This document shows positions 24,744 to 31,646 of a stretch of DNA of 64,000 bases, one piece after another; position 1 is the stretch's first letter; every line of letters begins with the position of its first letter. Position numbers and translations under genes: made by a program. The notes below the pieces were generated by a model. The model saw nothing but the letters and a program-made list of their open reading frames with translations. It made no database searches and was not told the origin of the DNA. Source of the DNA: Acidimicrobiaceae bacterium (lineage in GTDB: Bacteria; Actinomycetota; Acidimicrobiia; Acidimicrobiales; Aldehydirespiratoraceae); the NCBI GenBank assembly GCA_009843915.1, contig VYCM01000098.1, positions 1 through 64,000 on the forward strand. Direction: 5' to 3'.

Positions 24744-25271
24744 ATGCCTCCCATAACCATCGTGTTCATTGCCACCGGCTTGATCGTGTGGCTGAATGCC
24801 CTCTTCTTCCTCGGCGTAGGAGCCGACCAGAAGGAAGGGGGTTCGAATCCGCTCGTCAGCATCGGCAATGCGACCCTGGTCGTGGGCCTGCTGAACCTGG
24901 TCCAGGCCGTCTACATCATGTGGGCCCGTCCCCTGGACGACGCGTCGGTCGTCCTCGCCGGGCTCGTCACGTTCTACGGCCTCTTCTTCGTGGTCCTCGG
25001 CAAGAGCGAGGTCAACGGATGGGACCTGCGGGTAGTGGGGAACCTCGCCGTGCCGACCGCCATCCTCCCGCTGTTCTGGTGGGACTTCTTCTCGGGAAGC
25101 TGGATGTTCCAGTCGATCCTGATCGTCTGGCTGGTCGCCTTCGGATCGGTGGCCCTCACCACCTACGGCAAGCTCGAGGCCAGGCTCCTCGGCCTGGTGC
25201 TCGCCGGAACCGCCATCTACACCTTCTGGGTCCCGGCCCTGATCCTGGCCACGGGCAACGAGATCCCCTAG
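24744..25271 (+). CDS. AmiS/UreI-family amide/urea channel
   Basis: About 175 residues with six predicted membrane helices and almost no loops. Helices include ITIVFIATGLIVWLNALFF, VVGLLNLVQAVYIM, VVLAGLVTFYGLFFVVL and ILIVWLVAFGSVALTTYGK, which match the AmiS/UreI channel family for urea and short amides. ATG 24744 is preferred because GAAAGG lies 7 nt upstream; ATG 24714 falls inside the downstream promoter box. It has its own promoter, and a strong hairpin follows the stop. The likely role is passage of the amide product, urea or ammonium across the membrane. Confidence 0.82.
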   Translation: MPPITIVFIATGLIVWLNALFFLGVGADQKEGGSNPLVSIGNATLVVGLLNLVQAVYIMWARPLDDASVVLAGLVTFYGLFFVVLGKSEVNGWDLRVVGNLAVPTAILPLFWWDFFSGSWMFQSILIVWLVAFGSVALTTYGKLEARLLGLVLAGTAIYTFWVPALILATGNEIP

Positions 25272-25285
25272 CCGCGCCGGTTGAG

Positions 25286-25321
25286 CCGAGTCGCCCCGGG
25301 CCCGACCCGGCGGCGGCTCGG
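25286..25321 (+). terminator. Strong GC hairpin after the amiS-like gene
   Basis: CCGAGTCGCC pairs with GGCGGCTCGG (one G-U), continued by an inner CCGGG/CCCGG stem with a 5-nt loop. There is no T-run, as is usual in very GC-rich actinobacteria. It would end transcription before the radical SAM gene, which has its own -10 box. Confidence 0.6.
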
Positions 25322-25368
25322 TGACCCGCGGCCGGTCAGCCGCCTTCGTGGAACGACCTCCGTCGTGG

Positions 25369-25374
25369 TAGGAA
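25369..25374 (+). promoter_or_regulatory. Leaderless -10 box (TAGGAA) of the radical SAM gene
   Basis: TAGGAA(T) is followed by 7 nt and the GTG start at 25382, the spacing seen at other leaderless genes in the window. The final T of the hexamer is shifted by one, so support is moderate. Confidence 0.4.
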
Positions 25375-25381
25375 TGGCGCA

Positions 25382-26500
25382 GTGTCGCTGGCCGAGCTCA
25401 TAATCGACCTGCAGTTCAAGGGTCTGAGGATCAACGCTCCCTTCGAGCGCCGGCCCGGCGGGGCCGGCCCCTCGGACGCGGGGATGGTCTGGATCGAGGG
25501 AACCGCGGTGACGGTTCCGGTGGACGCCTCCTTCGTGGCCGACTCCCCCTACACGCTGGAGCCCGAGGACGTCGGCTTCGGCATATACGCCGACGGGATC
25601 CGCCTCGCCGGCGCCGCTCCGGCCGACCGGCCCCGCTTCTACGGCCTGACCACCGACGACGGCGTCCCGTACTGGCACCTTGCCCTGATGCACCTCGACT
25701 CGCTGGCCAGCACCGTCCTGCAGACCTGCGCCTACTGGGGCAACGAGGACCAGTGCCGCTTCTGCGGCATTGGCGTGTCGCTGGCCTCAGGCAGCACTGT
25801 GCTGGTGAAGCGGCCGGCGCAGCTGGCCGAGGTGGCGGTGGCGGCCAAGGAACTGGACGGCGCCGTGGACGTCACGCTGACCACCGGCTCCACTTACGGC
25901 CGCGACAAGGGAGCCCTCTATGTGGCCAGGTGCGGGGAGGCCATGAAGGAGTCCTCGGGCCTCCCGGTCGAGGTGCAGTTCGAGCCGCCCGACGACCTGA
26001 GCGTGATCGACCAGGTCGCCGACCGGGGCATCGACTCGGTGGGGATCCACATCGAGACCTTCGACCCGGCCGTGCTGGAGTGGGTCGCGCCCCCGAAGTA
26101 CCGCACCGGCGTCGAGCGGTACTTCGAGACCTGGGAGTACGCCGTCGAGCGCTTCGGCGAGGGCCAGGTCTCCACTTATGTGATCCTGGGCATGGGCGAG
26201 GACCCGGACCTGATCGTGGAGGGCTGCCGGCGGGCTGCCGACATCGGCGTGTACCCCTTCATCGTGCCGTTGCGGCCCGTGCCCGGCTCCCTCATGGGCG
26301 ACTGGCTGCCCCCGTCCTCCGACTACATGGAGAACGTCGCTCGCAAGGTCGCCCCGTACCTGGTGGAGCGGGGCTTGACCGCGGATCTGGTCGCGGCGGG
26401 CTGCGCACGTTGCCAGGCCTGCTCGCCGGTGGGGGCGATGGAGCGAGAGCTGCAGGCCAACGGCGACCGCAAGCTCATACCGGTGCGAGCGACAGGCTGA
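25382..26500 (+). CDS. Radical SAM protein of the MSMEG_0568 (Nit1C) family
   Basis: About 372 residues. The cluster-binding cysteines are in TCAYWGNEDQCRFCGIG, near residues 116, 125 and 128, spaced CX8CX2C instead of the classic CX3CX2C. Later TIM-barrel strands include VDVTLTTGS, VEVQFEPPDD, VGIHIETFDP and STYVILGMGED. The C-terminus has CARCQACSPVGAME, which may hold a second iron-sulfur cluster. The family belongs to nitrogen-starvation clusters of cyanobacteria and mycobacteria; the reaction is unknown to me. It is the first of three linked genes: radical SAM, acetyltransferase, allG. Confidence 0.87.
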   Translation: MSLAELIIDLQFKGLRINAPFERRPGGAGPSDAGMVWIEGTAVTVPVDASFVADSPYTLEPEDVGFGIYADGIRLAGAAPADRPRFYGLTTDDGVPYWHLALMHLDSLASTVLQTCAYWGNEDQCRFCGIGVSLASGSTVLVKRPAQLAEVAVAAKELDGAVDVTLTTGSTYGRDKGALYVARCGEAMKESSGLPVEVQFEPPDDLSVIDQVADRGIDSVGIHIETFDPAVLEWVAPPKYRTGVERYFETWEYAVERFGEGQVSTYVILGMGEDPDLIVEGCRRAADIGVYPFIVPLRPVPGSLMGDWLPPSSDYMENVARKVAPYLVERGLTADLVAAGCARCQACSPVGAMERELQANGDRKLIPVRATG

Positions 26501-26505
26501 CGCAG

Positions 26506-27060
26506 GTGAGGCCGTCCGAGCGGATCGTGTGCTGGCGGGCTGTCGACCCGTCCGCGAAGAGCTGGCATATGCGTATCCGTCACCGCATCTTCGTCGAGGA
26601 GCAGCGGGTCATTCCCTTCACCGACGTCGACGACTGGGATCGCGATCCCGGCACCGTCCACGTTCTAGCGGGACGGGGATCGGTGGCGATCGGGACTGTG
26701 CGGCTGTACCGCACCGACACGGCCGGCCGCTGGAAGGGTGACCGGCTGGCCGTGCTGCCCGGGCACCGGGCCGGCATCGTGGGCATGCGGCTCGTGCGGT
26801 TCGCGGTCTCCACCGCAGCCGCCGCGGGGGGCGACGTGATGGACGCCTTTGTTCAACTCCAGAACGTCAACTTCTTCGAGCGTCTGGGATGGGAGCACAA
26901 CGGCCCGCCCGTGGCCTACTACGGGCTGCCCCATCAGCCGATGACATTCGAACTTTCCCGCGCCGGCAACCTGGCCGAGAGCGAGATTCCCGACGACGCC
27001 TGCCTGCGCCTGCCCGCGGCCCGCGACGCGCCCAGCGCGCTGCTGGTCACGATGTCCTAG
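26506..27060 (+). CDS. N-acetyltransferase of the MSMEG_0567/Sll0786 (Nit1C) family
   Basis: About 184 residues. The GNAT-type start RHRIFVEEQRVIPFTDVDDWD, the acetyl-CoA strand GTVRLYRTD, AGIVGMRLVRFAVSTAAAAGG and FVQLQNVNFFERLGWEHNG fit the Sll0786-type acetyltransferases. It is encoded 5 bp after the radical SAM gene, as in Nit1C clusters. GTG 26506 is chosen; the track ORF starts far upstream in another gene's frame. The acyl acceptor is unknown. Confidence 0.85.
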   Translation: MRPSERIVCWRAVDPSAKSWHMRIRHRIFVEEQRVIPFTDVDDWDRDPGTVHVLAGRGSVAIGTVRLYRTDTAGRWKGDRLAVLPGHRAGIVGMRLVRFAVSTAAAAGGDVMDAFVQLQNVNFFERLGWEHNGPPVAYYGLPHQPMTFELSRAGNLAESEIPDDACLRLPAARDAPSALLVTMS

Positions 27061-27073
27061 AAAGCCGCAGCGG

Positions 27074-28483
27074 ATGGGCGTCATGGAACTGCCCGAACGG
27101 GTCGCGGTCGTCAACATCGGGCTTGAGCGGTTCGAGACGGCCGTACGCGACCAGGGCGCGCCGGCGGTAGGGGTTGACTGGCGCATCCCGGCCGGCGGTG
27201 ATGCGGAGGCAGTGGCCGTGCTGGGCAAACTGCTGGGCCCCGTCGCCGACCGGATAGACGCGGCCAACGCTGAGGTGATCGACCGCCTCGATCGCGGCGT
27301 TCCAATGCTCGTGGGCATCGAGACCGCGGCCGCAGTGATCGAGGGCCTCGAGTCGGGCACGATCCTTCACTGCGGTCCCCCCATCGGCTGGTCCGAGATG
27401 TGCGACCCGCTCAGGCGCTCGGTCCGCGCCGCGGTCGTGGCCGAGGAGTGGGCCCCGGACCGCGACGCCGCCGACCACATGTTGAAGGCCGGCGAGATCC
27501 GGCTCGGGGCGGCCAACGAGCATGCCACGGTGGTGCCCATGGCCAGCGCCATCGGGCCCAGCGCCCCGGTGTACGTGGTGTCCGTCGACGCCGGAGGCAC
27601 CACGGCCTACGCCAGCCTCAACCAGGGCTCGGGAGCAGTCCCGTGGTTCGGGGTGGACTCCGAAGCGGCCATCGAACGTCTCAGGTTCCTGCGCGACGCG
27701 CTGGCCCCGACCCTGGCCCGGGCCCTCGACCGGGTCGGTCCTATCGACGTCTTCTCGCTGGCCGCCCAGGGCATCACCATGGGCGACGACGTACACATGC
27801 GGGTCCAGGCCACTACCAACCTCCTGCTGCGCGACCTGCTGCCGCATCTGGTCCGCGCCGGCACTGACAGGATCGGCGAGGTGGCCGACTTCCTGAGCAC
27901 CAACCACCTGATGTTCCTCAACATCGCCATGGCGGGCGCTCGCGCCCTCACCGAGTGGGCCGGTCAGGTACCGGACTCGAGCATCGTCACCACCATGTCC
28001 CGCAACGGAACCACCTACGGCATCCGTCTGGCCGGCGACTCCGAGACATGGCACATCGCGGCGTCGCCCCCGGTGCAGGACGCCCTGTACTACCCCGGTC
28101 ACGGACCGGACACGAGCGCCCCCGACATCGGCGACAGTGCCGTGCTGGAGTTGGTGGGCCTCGGTGGAGCGGCCGCGGCCAACTCGCCCGCGGTGGCCGG
28201 CTTCCTCGGGGGCAGGATGGCCGACGCGGCCGCGGTCACCGCAGCCATGAGCCGTATCTGTGCCGGGACCAGCACCCGGCTCCGGCTGCCCGTTCTCGAC
28301 AACGCCGGCACCCCGCTGGGGGTCGACGTCCGGCGGGTGGTCGAGAGCTCGACAACCCCTGCGGTGAACACCGGGATCGTCCACGTCTCCGACGGCTCCG
28401 GCCAGGTCGGCGCCGGGGTGGCTCACGCCCCCATCGAGTGCTTCCGCCAGGCCCTCCTCGACCTGGACCGCCGCCTCGCCTGA
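27074..28483 (+). CDS. allG: DUF1116/AllG subunit of AllFGH-type carbamoyltransferase
   Basis: About 469 residues. Features are VDWRIPAGGD near the N-terminus, GLESGTILHCGPPIGWSEMCDPLRRS, NEHATVVPMASAIGPSAP and a middle segment GDDVHMRVQATTNLLLRDLLP. These mark DUF1116, E. coli YlbE/AllG, the large partner of FdrA and DUF2877 in oxamate carbamoyltransferase. Here it is the last gene of a unit with two Nit1C-type genes. That physically ties the carbamoyltransferase to the nitrogen-starvation set. ATG 27083 is a possible alternative start. Confidence 0.9.
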   Translation: MGVMELPERVAVVNIGLERFETAVRDQGAPAVGVDWRIPAGGDAEAVAVLGKLLGPVADRIDAANAEVIDRLDRGVPMLVGIETAAAVIEGLESGTILHCGPPIGWSEMCDPLRRSVRAAVVAEEWAPDRDAADHMLKAGEIRLGAANEHATVVPMASAIGPSAPVYVVSVDAGGTTAYASLNQGSGAVPWFGVDSEAAIERLRFLRDALAPTLARALDRVGPIDVFSLAAQGITMGDDVHMRVQATTNLLLRDLLPHLVRAGTDRIGEVADFLSTNHLMFLNIAMAGARALTEWAGQVPDSSIVTTMSRNGTTYGIRLAGDSETWHIAASPPVQDALYYPGHGPDTSAPDIGDSAVLELVGLGGAAAANSPAVAGFLGGRMADAAAVTAAMSRICAGTSTRLRLPVLDNAGTPLGVDVRRVVESSTTPAVNTGIVHVSDGSGQVGAGVAHAPIECFRQALLDLDRRLA

Positions 28484-28487
28484 AGCT

Positions 28488-28499
28488 CGGGCTGGCCCG
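28488..28499. terminator. Possible short hairpin between convergent allG and ATPase genes
   Basis: CGGG-CTGG-CCCG lies in the 27-bp gap between convergent stops. The stem is only 4-5 bp and there is no T-run, so it may be a weak bidirectional terminator or chance. Confidence 0.25.
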
Positions 28500-28510
28500 T
28501 GGCCGAACTG

Positions 28511-29635
28511 TCAGGGGGTCCGGTCGGGGGATCGCAGCCAGGCGCGGGTGGCTTGATGGGCGAACTCGACGCGGCCGTGGCCGGTGCTGCGGATGAAGCC
28601 GGCGCGGATGAGCCGCGACCGGTAGGTGCTGATATAGCTTGAACTGCGACCGAGGCGCTTTGAGAGATCAGCGGTCGAGGTCTCGCCGTCGTCTTGGGCC
28701 ATGGCTAGGGCGAACCGGCGGTCCACTCCCGACATCGATCGCCACATGGGCGCCAGCACGAGGTGGGGGAGCCGGCGCTCAGCCTCGGCTATGCCCGACG
28801 ACACGTCTGCGATCTGCAGGTTCGGCGGGTCGGAGGATGCGGCCCGCCAGGAGTGAAAGCCGATGAGCTGCACCATGAAGGGGTATCCATTGCTGGTTTC
28901 AACGGCGTGGCGCAGCGCGTCGTCGCTGATGCGTCCCCCATGCGCGGCTATCGGCTCAGCGAAGGCCGTCGCAGTGGCCGCGTCGGACAACTCAGCGATC
29001 TCATGGCGGGAGCAGCGCTGCAGGAACGTGATCGCTGAATCCCGGAGCACGGTGTCGTCGATGCTGGGAAGGCCCGCGCCCACGAACGCGATCGGCAGCG
29101 ACTCACGCCGTGTGACGTGCTGCAGTGTTGTGGCAAACTCGCGCAACTCCGGCGGTTCGCCGCCCTGTAGTTCGTCGAGCGTGATGAGCAGCCCTATACG
29201 CTCGGACGTGAGGAGCGAGCCCAGGTCCGTCAGAACGGACCGCAGCCGGACTTCGGTCGCCCCGATGTCCACCGGGCTGGCTCGGGTGAACTCGACGCCC
29301 ACGCCGAGTGCACTGATTCCCGCCAACCGCGGCCGCCCGCCCCGATCGTGGCCACCACCCGACAGCTCCAAGACCGCCGCGACCAGTCTGTTGCACAGAT
29401 CCCCGTGGGCGGTCTCCGCGATCACCAGCCAACCGCGGTTTCGCGCATACTCCTGCACGGCGTTGAGCGTCGCCGTCTTGCCCGCTCCGCGCACTCCGAC
29501 GAGCAGCGAAGTGAAATCGGGGTGGCCCGTACCGCTGTCCAAGGCCTCCCCGAGTGCATCTAGGACTCCCGTGCGCCCTGCGAGCACAGGTGGCGAGGCC
29601 CCGAAGGACGGCTTGAACGGATTGCCGTTCGCCAT
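28511..29635 (-). CDS. AAA ATPase with C-terminal winged helix (Orc1/Cdc6-like)
   Basis: About 374 residues. The Walker A motif is GVRGAGKTATLNAV, Walker B is LLITLDELQ and a sensor-like segment IAFVGAGLPSI follows. The C-terminal 90 residues form a winged helix (STADLSKRLGRSSSYISTYRSRLIRAGFI). Such proteins bind DNA or act as signal-sensing ATPases; many are found near mobile DNA or defence genes. The gene stands alone, convergent to allG, with a repeat-rich region behind its start. It seems to be an insertion in the nitrogen region rather than a part of it. Function is not assigned. Confidence 0.8.
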   Translation of the reverse strand: MANGNPFKPSFGASPPVLAGRTGVLDALGEALDSGTGHPDFTSLLVGVRGAGKTATLNAVQEYARNRGWLVIAETAHGDLCNRLVAAVLELSGGGHDRGGRPRLAGISALGVGVEFTRASPVDIGATEVRLRSVLTDLGSLLTSERIGLLITLDELQGGEPPELREFATTLQHVTRRESLPIAFVGAGLPSIDDTVLRDSAITFLQRCSRHEIAELSDAATATAFAEPIAAHGGRISDDALRHAVETSNGYPFMVQLIGFHSWRAASSDPPNLQIADVSSGIAEAERRLPHLVLAPMWRSMSGVDRRFALAMAQDDGETSTADLSKRLGRSSSYISTYRSRLIRAGFIRSTGHGRVEFAHQATRAWLRSPDRTP

Positions 29636-29752
29636 GCGCTACGCCCGCTGAGCCTGGGCCGTCGCCATGAAGTGGCGCTTACGGCCTGAGGGATTTGCTA
29701 GTCGTGTTGTCACCCGTATCCCGACCTTGCTCGCGGGGTAACCCAGCATACC

Positions 29753-29806
29753 CTTTTGCGAGCTTTAGATCTTTTGCGAGCTTAGGATTTTTTGCGAGCT
29801 TTGGAT
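29753..29806. repeat. Three 18-bp direct repeats (CTTTTGCGAGCTTTAGAT)
   Basis: Units start at 29753, 29771 and 29789 and differ at two or three positions. They are AT-richer than the surroundings. They sit between the ATPase promoter region and the 139-bp repeats. Possible iteron-like or regulator-binding function is only a guess. Confidence 0.85.
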
Positions 29807-29834
29807 TTAGGTGGGCCGGCGACGGGAGACCCTT

Positions 29835-30251
29835 AGAGCGAGCGCGGATTGATCGGCGGCCGATCGCGGCGCGGGGTGGTCATTTCCGCTCTTGTTCGCT
29901 TCGCTCACGGGCCGCTCGGGCCACGGCCCCGCCCCGTATGGGCCGGGTCGCCCGCCTATCCGCGGGGCCTCTTAGAGCGAGCGCGGATTGATCGGCGGCC
30001 AATCGCGTCGCAGGGTGGTCATACCCGCTCTTGTTCGCTTCGCTCACGGGCCGCTCGGGCCACGGCCCCGACCCGTATGGGCCGGGTCGCCCGCCAATCC
30101 GCGGGGCCTCAAAGAGCGAGCGCGGATTGATCGGCGGCCAATCGCGTCGCAGGGTGGTCATTTCCGCTCTTGTTCGCTTCGCTCACGGGCCGCTCGGGCT
30201 ACGGCCCCGCCCCGTATGGGCCGGGTCGCCCGCCTATCCGCGGGGCCTCTT
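29835..30251. repeat. Three 139-bp tandem repeats
   Basis: Units at 29835-29973, 29974-30112 and 30113-30251 are nearly identical. Each starts AGAGCGAGCGCGGATTGATC, has a small palindromic part (GATCGG-CGG-CCGATC in unit 1, changed to CCAATC in units 2 and 3) and contains a 60-bp core. That core recurs in reverse orientation at 9.49 kb and, shorter, at 63.29 kb. They do not encode a protein. This is a local amplification of a repeat family dispersed in this genome. Confidence 0.92.
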
Positions 30252-30391
30252 AGGCGTATAATCGACCGCAATCCAATTCCCCCGGTGTCGCCAATGCCCC
30301 TGTGGCATGCGCCCGGGGTATTGCATTTGTAGGGCTGGTGCTGGAGCGTTGCTTGCTGATCTCAACCCGGTTCGGTCGCGGGCCCGTGGAT

Positions 30392-31045
30392 TCAGGAGGG
30401 CCTGAGCGCCGTCCACACGGCGCGGGCCGGGTGCTTGGTGGGGTTGCGCCAGCGGTGCTCGTGGTCGGTCCGGAAGTGGATCGAGTCGCCCTTGCGCAGC
30501 TGGAAGGTCTGACCGGAGACGTCCACGTCGAGCCGCCCCGACAGCATGTGGATCAGCTCCTCGCCCGCGTGGTGGAGCGGGGACTGGCCGCTGCCGGCGC
30601 CTGGCGCCACCTCGGCGATGGCGGTGGCCACGAAGTACTGGCCGTAGGGACCGGAGATTCCCTCCAGGGTGAGGCCCTCATGGGGGGTGTAGATCGATCG
30701 GCGCTCGGACGCAGGGGTGAAGACCACGTAGGGCGGCGACTCCAGCTCCTCGTCCACGAAGTACGCCACCGGCTGCTCGAGGGCCGCGGCCAGCTTCAGC
30801 AGGGTTGTGATGGTGGGCACCATGGTGCCCTGCTCCACCTTGTGAATGGCCGCGGTCGACACGTCGGAGCGGTCGGCGAGCTGCTGCAGCGACAGGCTCC
30901 ACTGCTTGCGCAGGTGGCGGATCTTGGGTCCGATCGAGTTCACGACCGCGCTCAGCGTCTCGCCGCTCACCTGGTTGGGCCGCCCGTCCGCGCCCCCAGC
31001 GCTGGTCGCCGCCTGGCCGGTCATGCCTCCATCACGGGCGTGCAT
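30392..31045 (-). CDS. XRE-family regulator with C-terminal cupin domain
   Basis: About 217 residues. The helix-turn-helix is IRHLRKQWSLSLQQLADRSDVSTAAIHKVEQG at about residues 40-75; the cupin domain follows, with HHAGEELIHMLSGRLDVDV and FRTDHEHRWRNPT giving metal-ligand-type His and Glu residues. Such regulators sense a small molecule with the cupin and repress or activate nearby genes. It is divergent from osmC, so it probably controls osmC and perhaps the TATAGTTGAC-containing promoters. ATG 31045 is used; ATG 31024 is possible. Confidence 0.87.
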   Translation of the reverse strand: MHARDGGMTGQAATSAGGADGRPNQVSGETLSAVVNSIGPKIRHLRKQWSLSLQQLADRSDVSTAAIHKVEQGTMVPTITTLLKLAAALEQPVAYFVDEELESPPYVVFTPASERRSIYTPHEGLTLEGISGPYGQYFVATAIAEVAPGAGSGQSPLHHAGEELIHMLSGRLDVDVSGQTFQLRKGDSIHFRTDHEHRWRNPTKHPARAVWTALRPS

Positions 31046-31085
31046 CCTAGACCACGGCCTTTTCGCTTGTGATCTAGCGGTGTCG

Positions 31086-31095
31086 TATAGTTGAC
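31086..31095 (+). promoter_or_regulatory. TATAGTTGAC box before osmC
   Basis: CTTGTGA-N13-TATAGTTGAC matches the box before the nitrile hydratase operon with identical spacing. It lies between osmC and the divergent XRE-cupin gene and is a candidate -10 element or operator. Confidence 0.45.
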
Positions 31096-31129
31096 GGTTC
31101 GCTGTCAGCAGCTTGAAGGACGACCCGCC

Positions 31130-31525
31130 GTGAGTTCCCCGACTCTTACCGTCTCGGCCCGGTGGCTGGGCGCCTACCGCTGCGACGTGTCCTCGGGCGA
31201 TTTCACCATCCCGGTGGACGAGCCCGAGAGGTATGGAGGGACTAACCAGGGTCCCCAGCCCACCGAGCTCCTGCTGGCCGCGCTGTCGTCGTGCTTCACC
31301 CTCGCCGTGGCCCACGCGGCCGGCAAGCGGGGCATCGAGCTGTCCCATCTGGGGGTGGAGGTGACCGGCACCTACGACGGCCCCAGTTTCTCGGCTCTCG
31401 AGATCCGGGTCGATGTCGGCTGCGACGACGCCGTCAAGGACCGGCTGCTGGAGGCGGCGGCCCGCGTCTGCTACGTGTCCAACACCATCCGCAACACTCC
31501 GGAGATGTCGGTACGGGCCGTCTGA
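31130..31525 (+). CDS. OsmC-family protein
   Basis: About 131 residues. The two family cysteines are in LSSCFTLAVAHAAGKRGIE and VCYVSNTIRN, and PTELLLAALSSC is the typical helix start. OsmC/Ohr proteins reduce hydroperoxides with thiols; members of related subgroups act on other substrates. GTG 31130 follows GAAGGA; the TTG start in the track (31091) overlaps the promoter box. It faces away from the XRE-cupin regulator, and a hairpin separates it from the flavoprotein gene. Confidence 0.85.
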   Translation: MSSPTLTVSARWLGAYRCDVSSGDFTIPVDEPERYGGTNQGPQPTELLLAALSSCFTLAVAHAAGKRGIELSHLGVEVTGTYDGPSFSALEIRVDVGCDDAVKDRLLEAAARVCYVSNTIRNTPEMSVRAV

Positions 31526-31531
31526 GGGTCG

Positions 31532-31548
31532 CGCGCCGAGCAGGCGCG
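31532..31548 (+). terminator. Hairpin after osmC
   Basis: CGCGCC-GAGCA-GGCGCG forms a 6-bp all-GC stem with a 5-nt loop, seven bases after the osmC stop and directly before the next promoter. It has no T-run. Confidence 0.45.
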
Positions 31549-31550
31549 GC

Positions 31551-31614
31551 TTGACACTGGCGCGGGGACGGCTTTAGGTTCCGATACGCAGTTCTCTCAT
31601 CCGACACGACGGGT
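31551..31614 (+). promoter_or_regulatory. Promoter with shared downstream box before the flavoprotein gene
   Basis: TTGACA, 17 nt, TTAGGT is followed after 15 further bases by CTCATCCGACACGACGGG. The same order and spacing occur before the amiS-like gene (24.66 kb). The consensus -35 supports a real promoter, and the downstream box suggests joint control. Confidence 0.65.
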
Positions 31615-31646
31615 TAATCAGGAGGTCCGGTGACGAAAGGGTCACG

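Larger units (their letters stand above)
29636..30391. other. 756-bp gene-free, repeat-rich region
   Basis: There is no convincing gene. From left to right it holds a hairpin (GGCCGT 29657-29662 with ACGGCC 29681-29686, inner GCCA/TGGC) just before the ATPase start, three 18-bp direct repeats, three 139-bp tandem repeats and an isolated TATAAT (30257-30262, plus strand) with no gene behind it. Open frames listed here are by-products: the 139-bp period is not a multiple of three, so the frame changes in every unit. Confidence 0.8.

Noticed and set aside
29753-30251. CRISPR array
   Set aside because: Repeats are directly adjacent without unique spacers and no cas genes are present.
30257-30262. 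TATAAT as promoter of a gene
   Set aside because: No -35 at the right distance and no plus-strand gene follows for over 800 bp; it may be chance or drive an antisense RNA.
29849-30332. Several overlapping ORFs of 76-114 aa across the tandem repeats
   Set aside because: The 139-bp period shifts the frame in each unit, the ORFs have no ribosome sites, and the same sequence occurs outside genes elsewhere.
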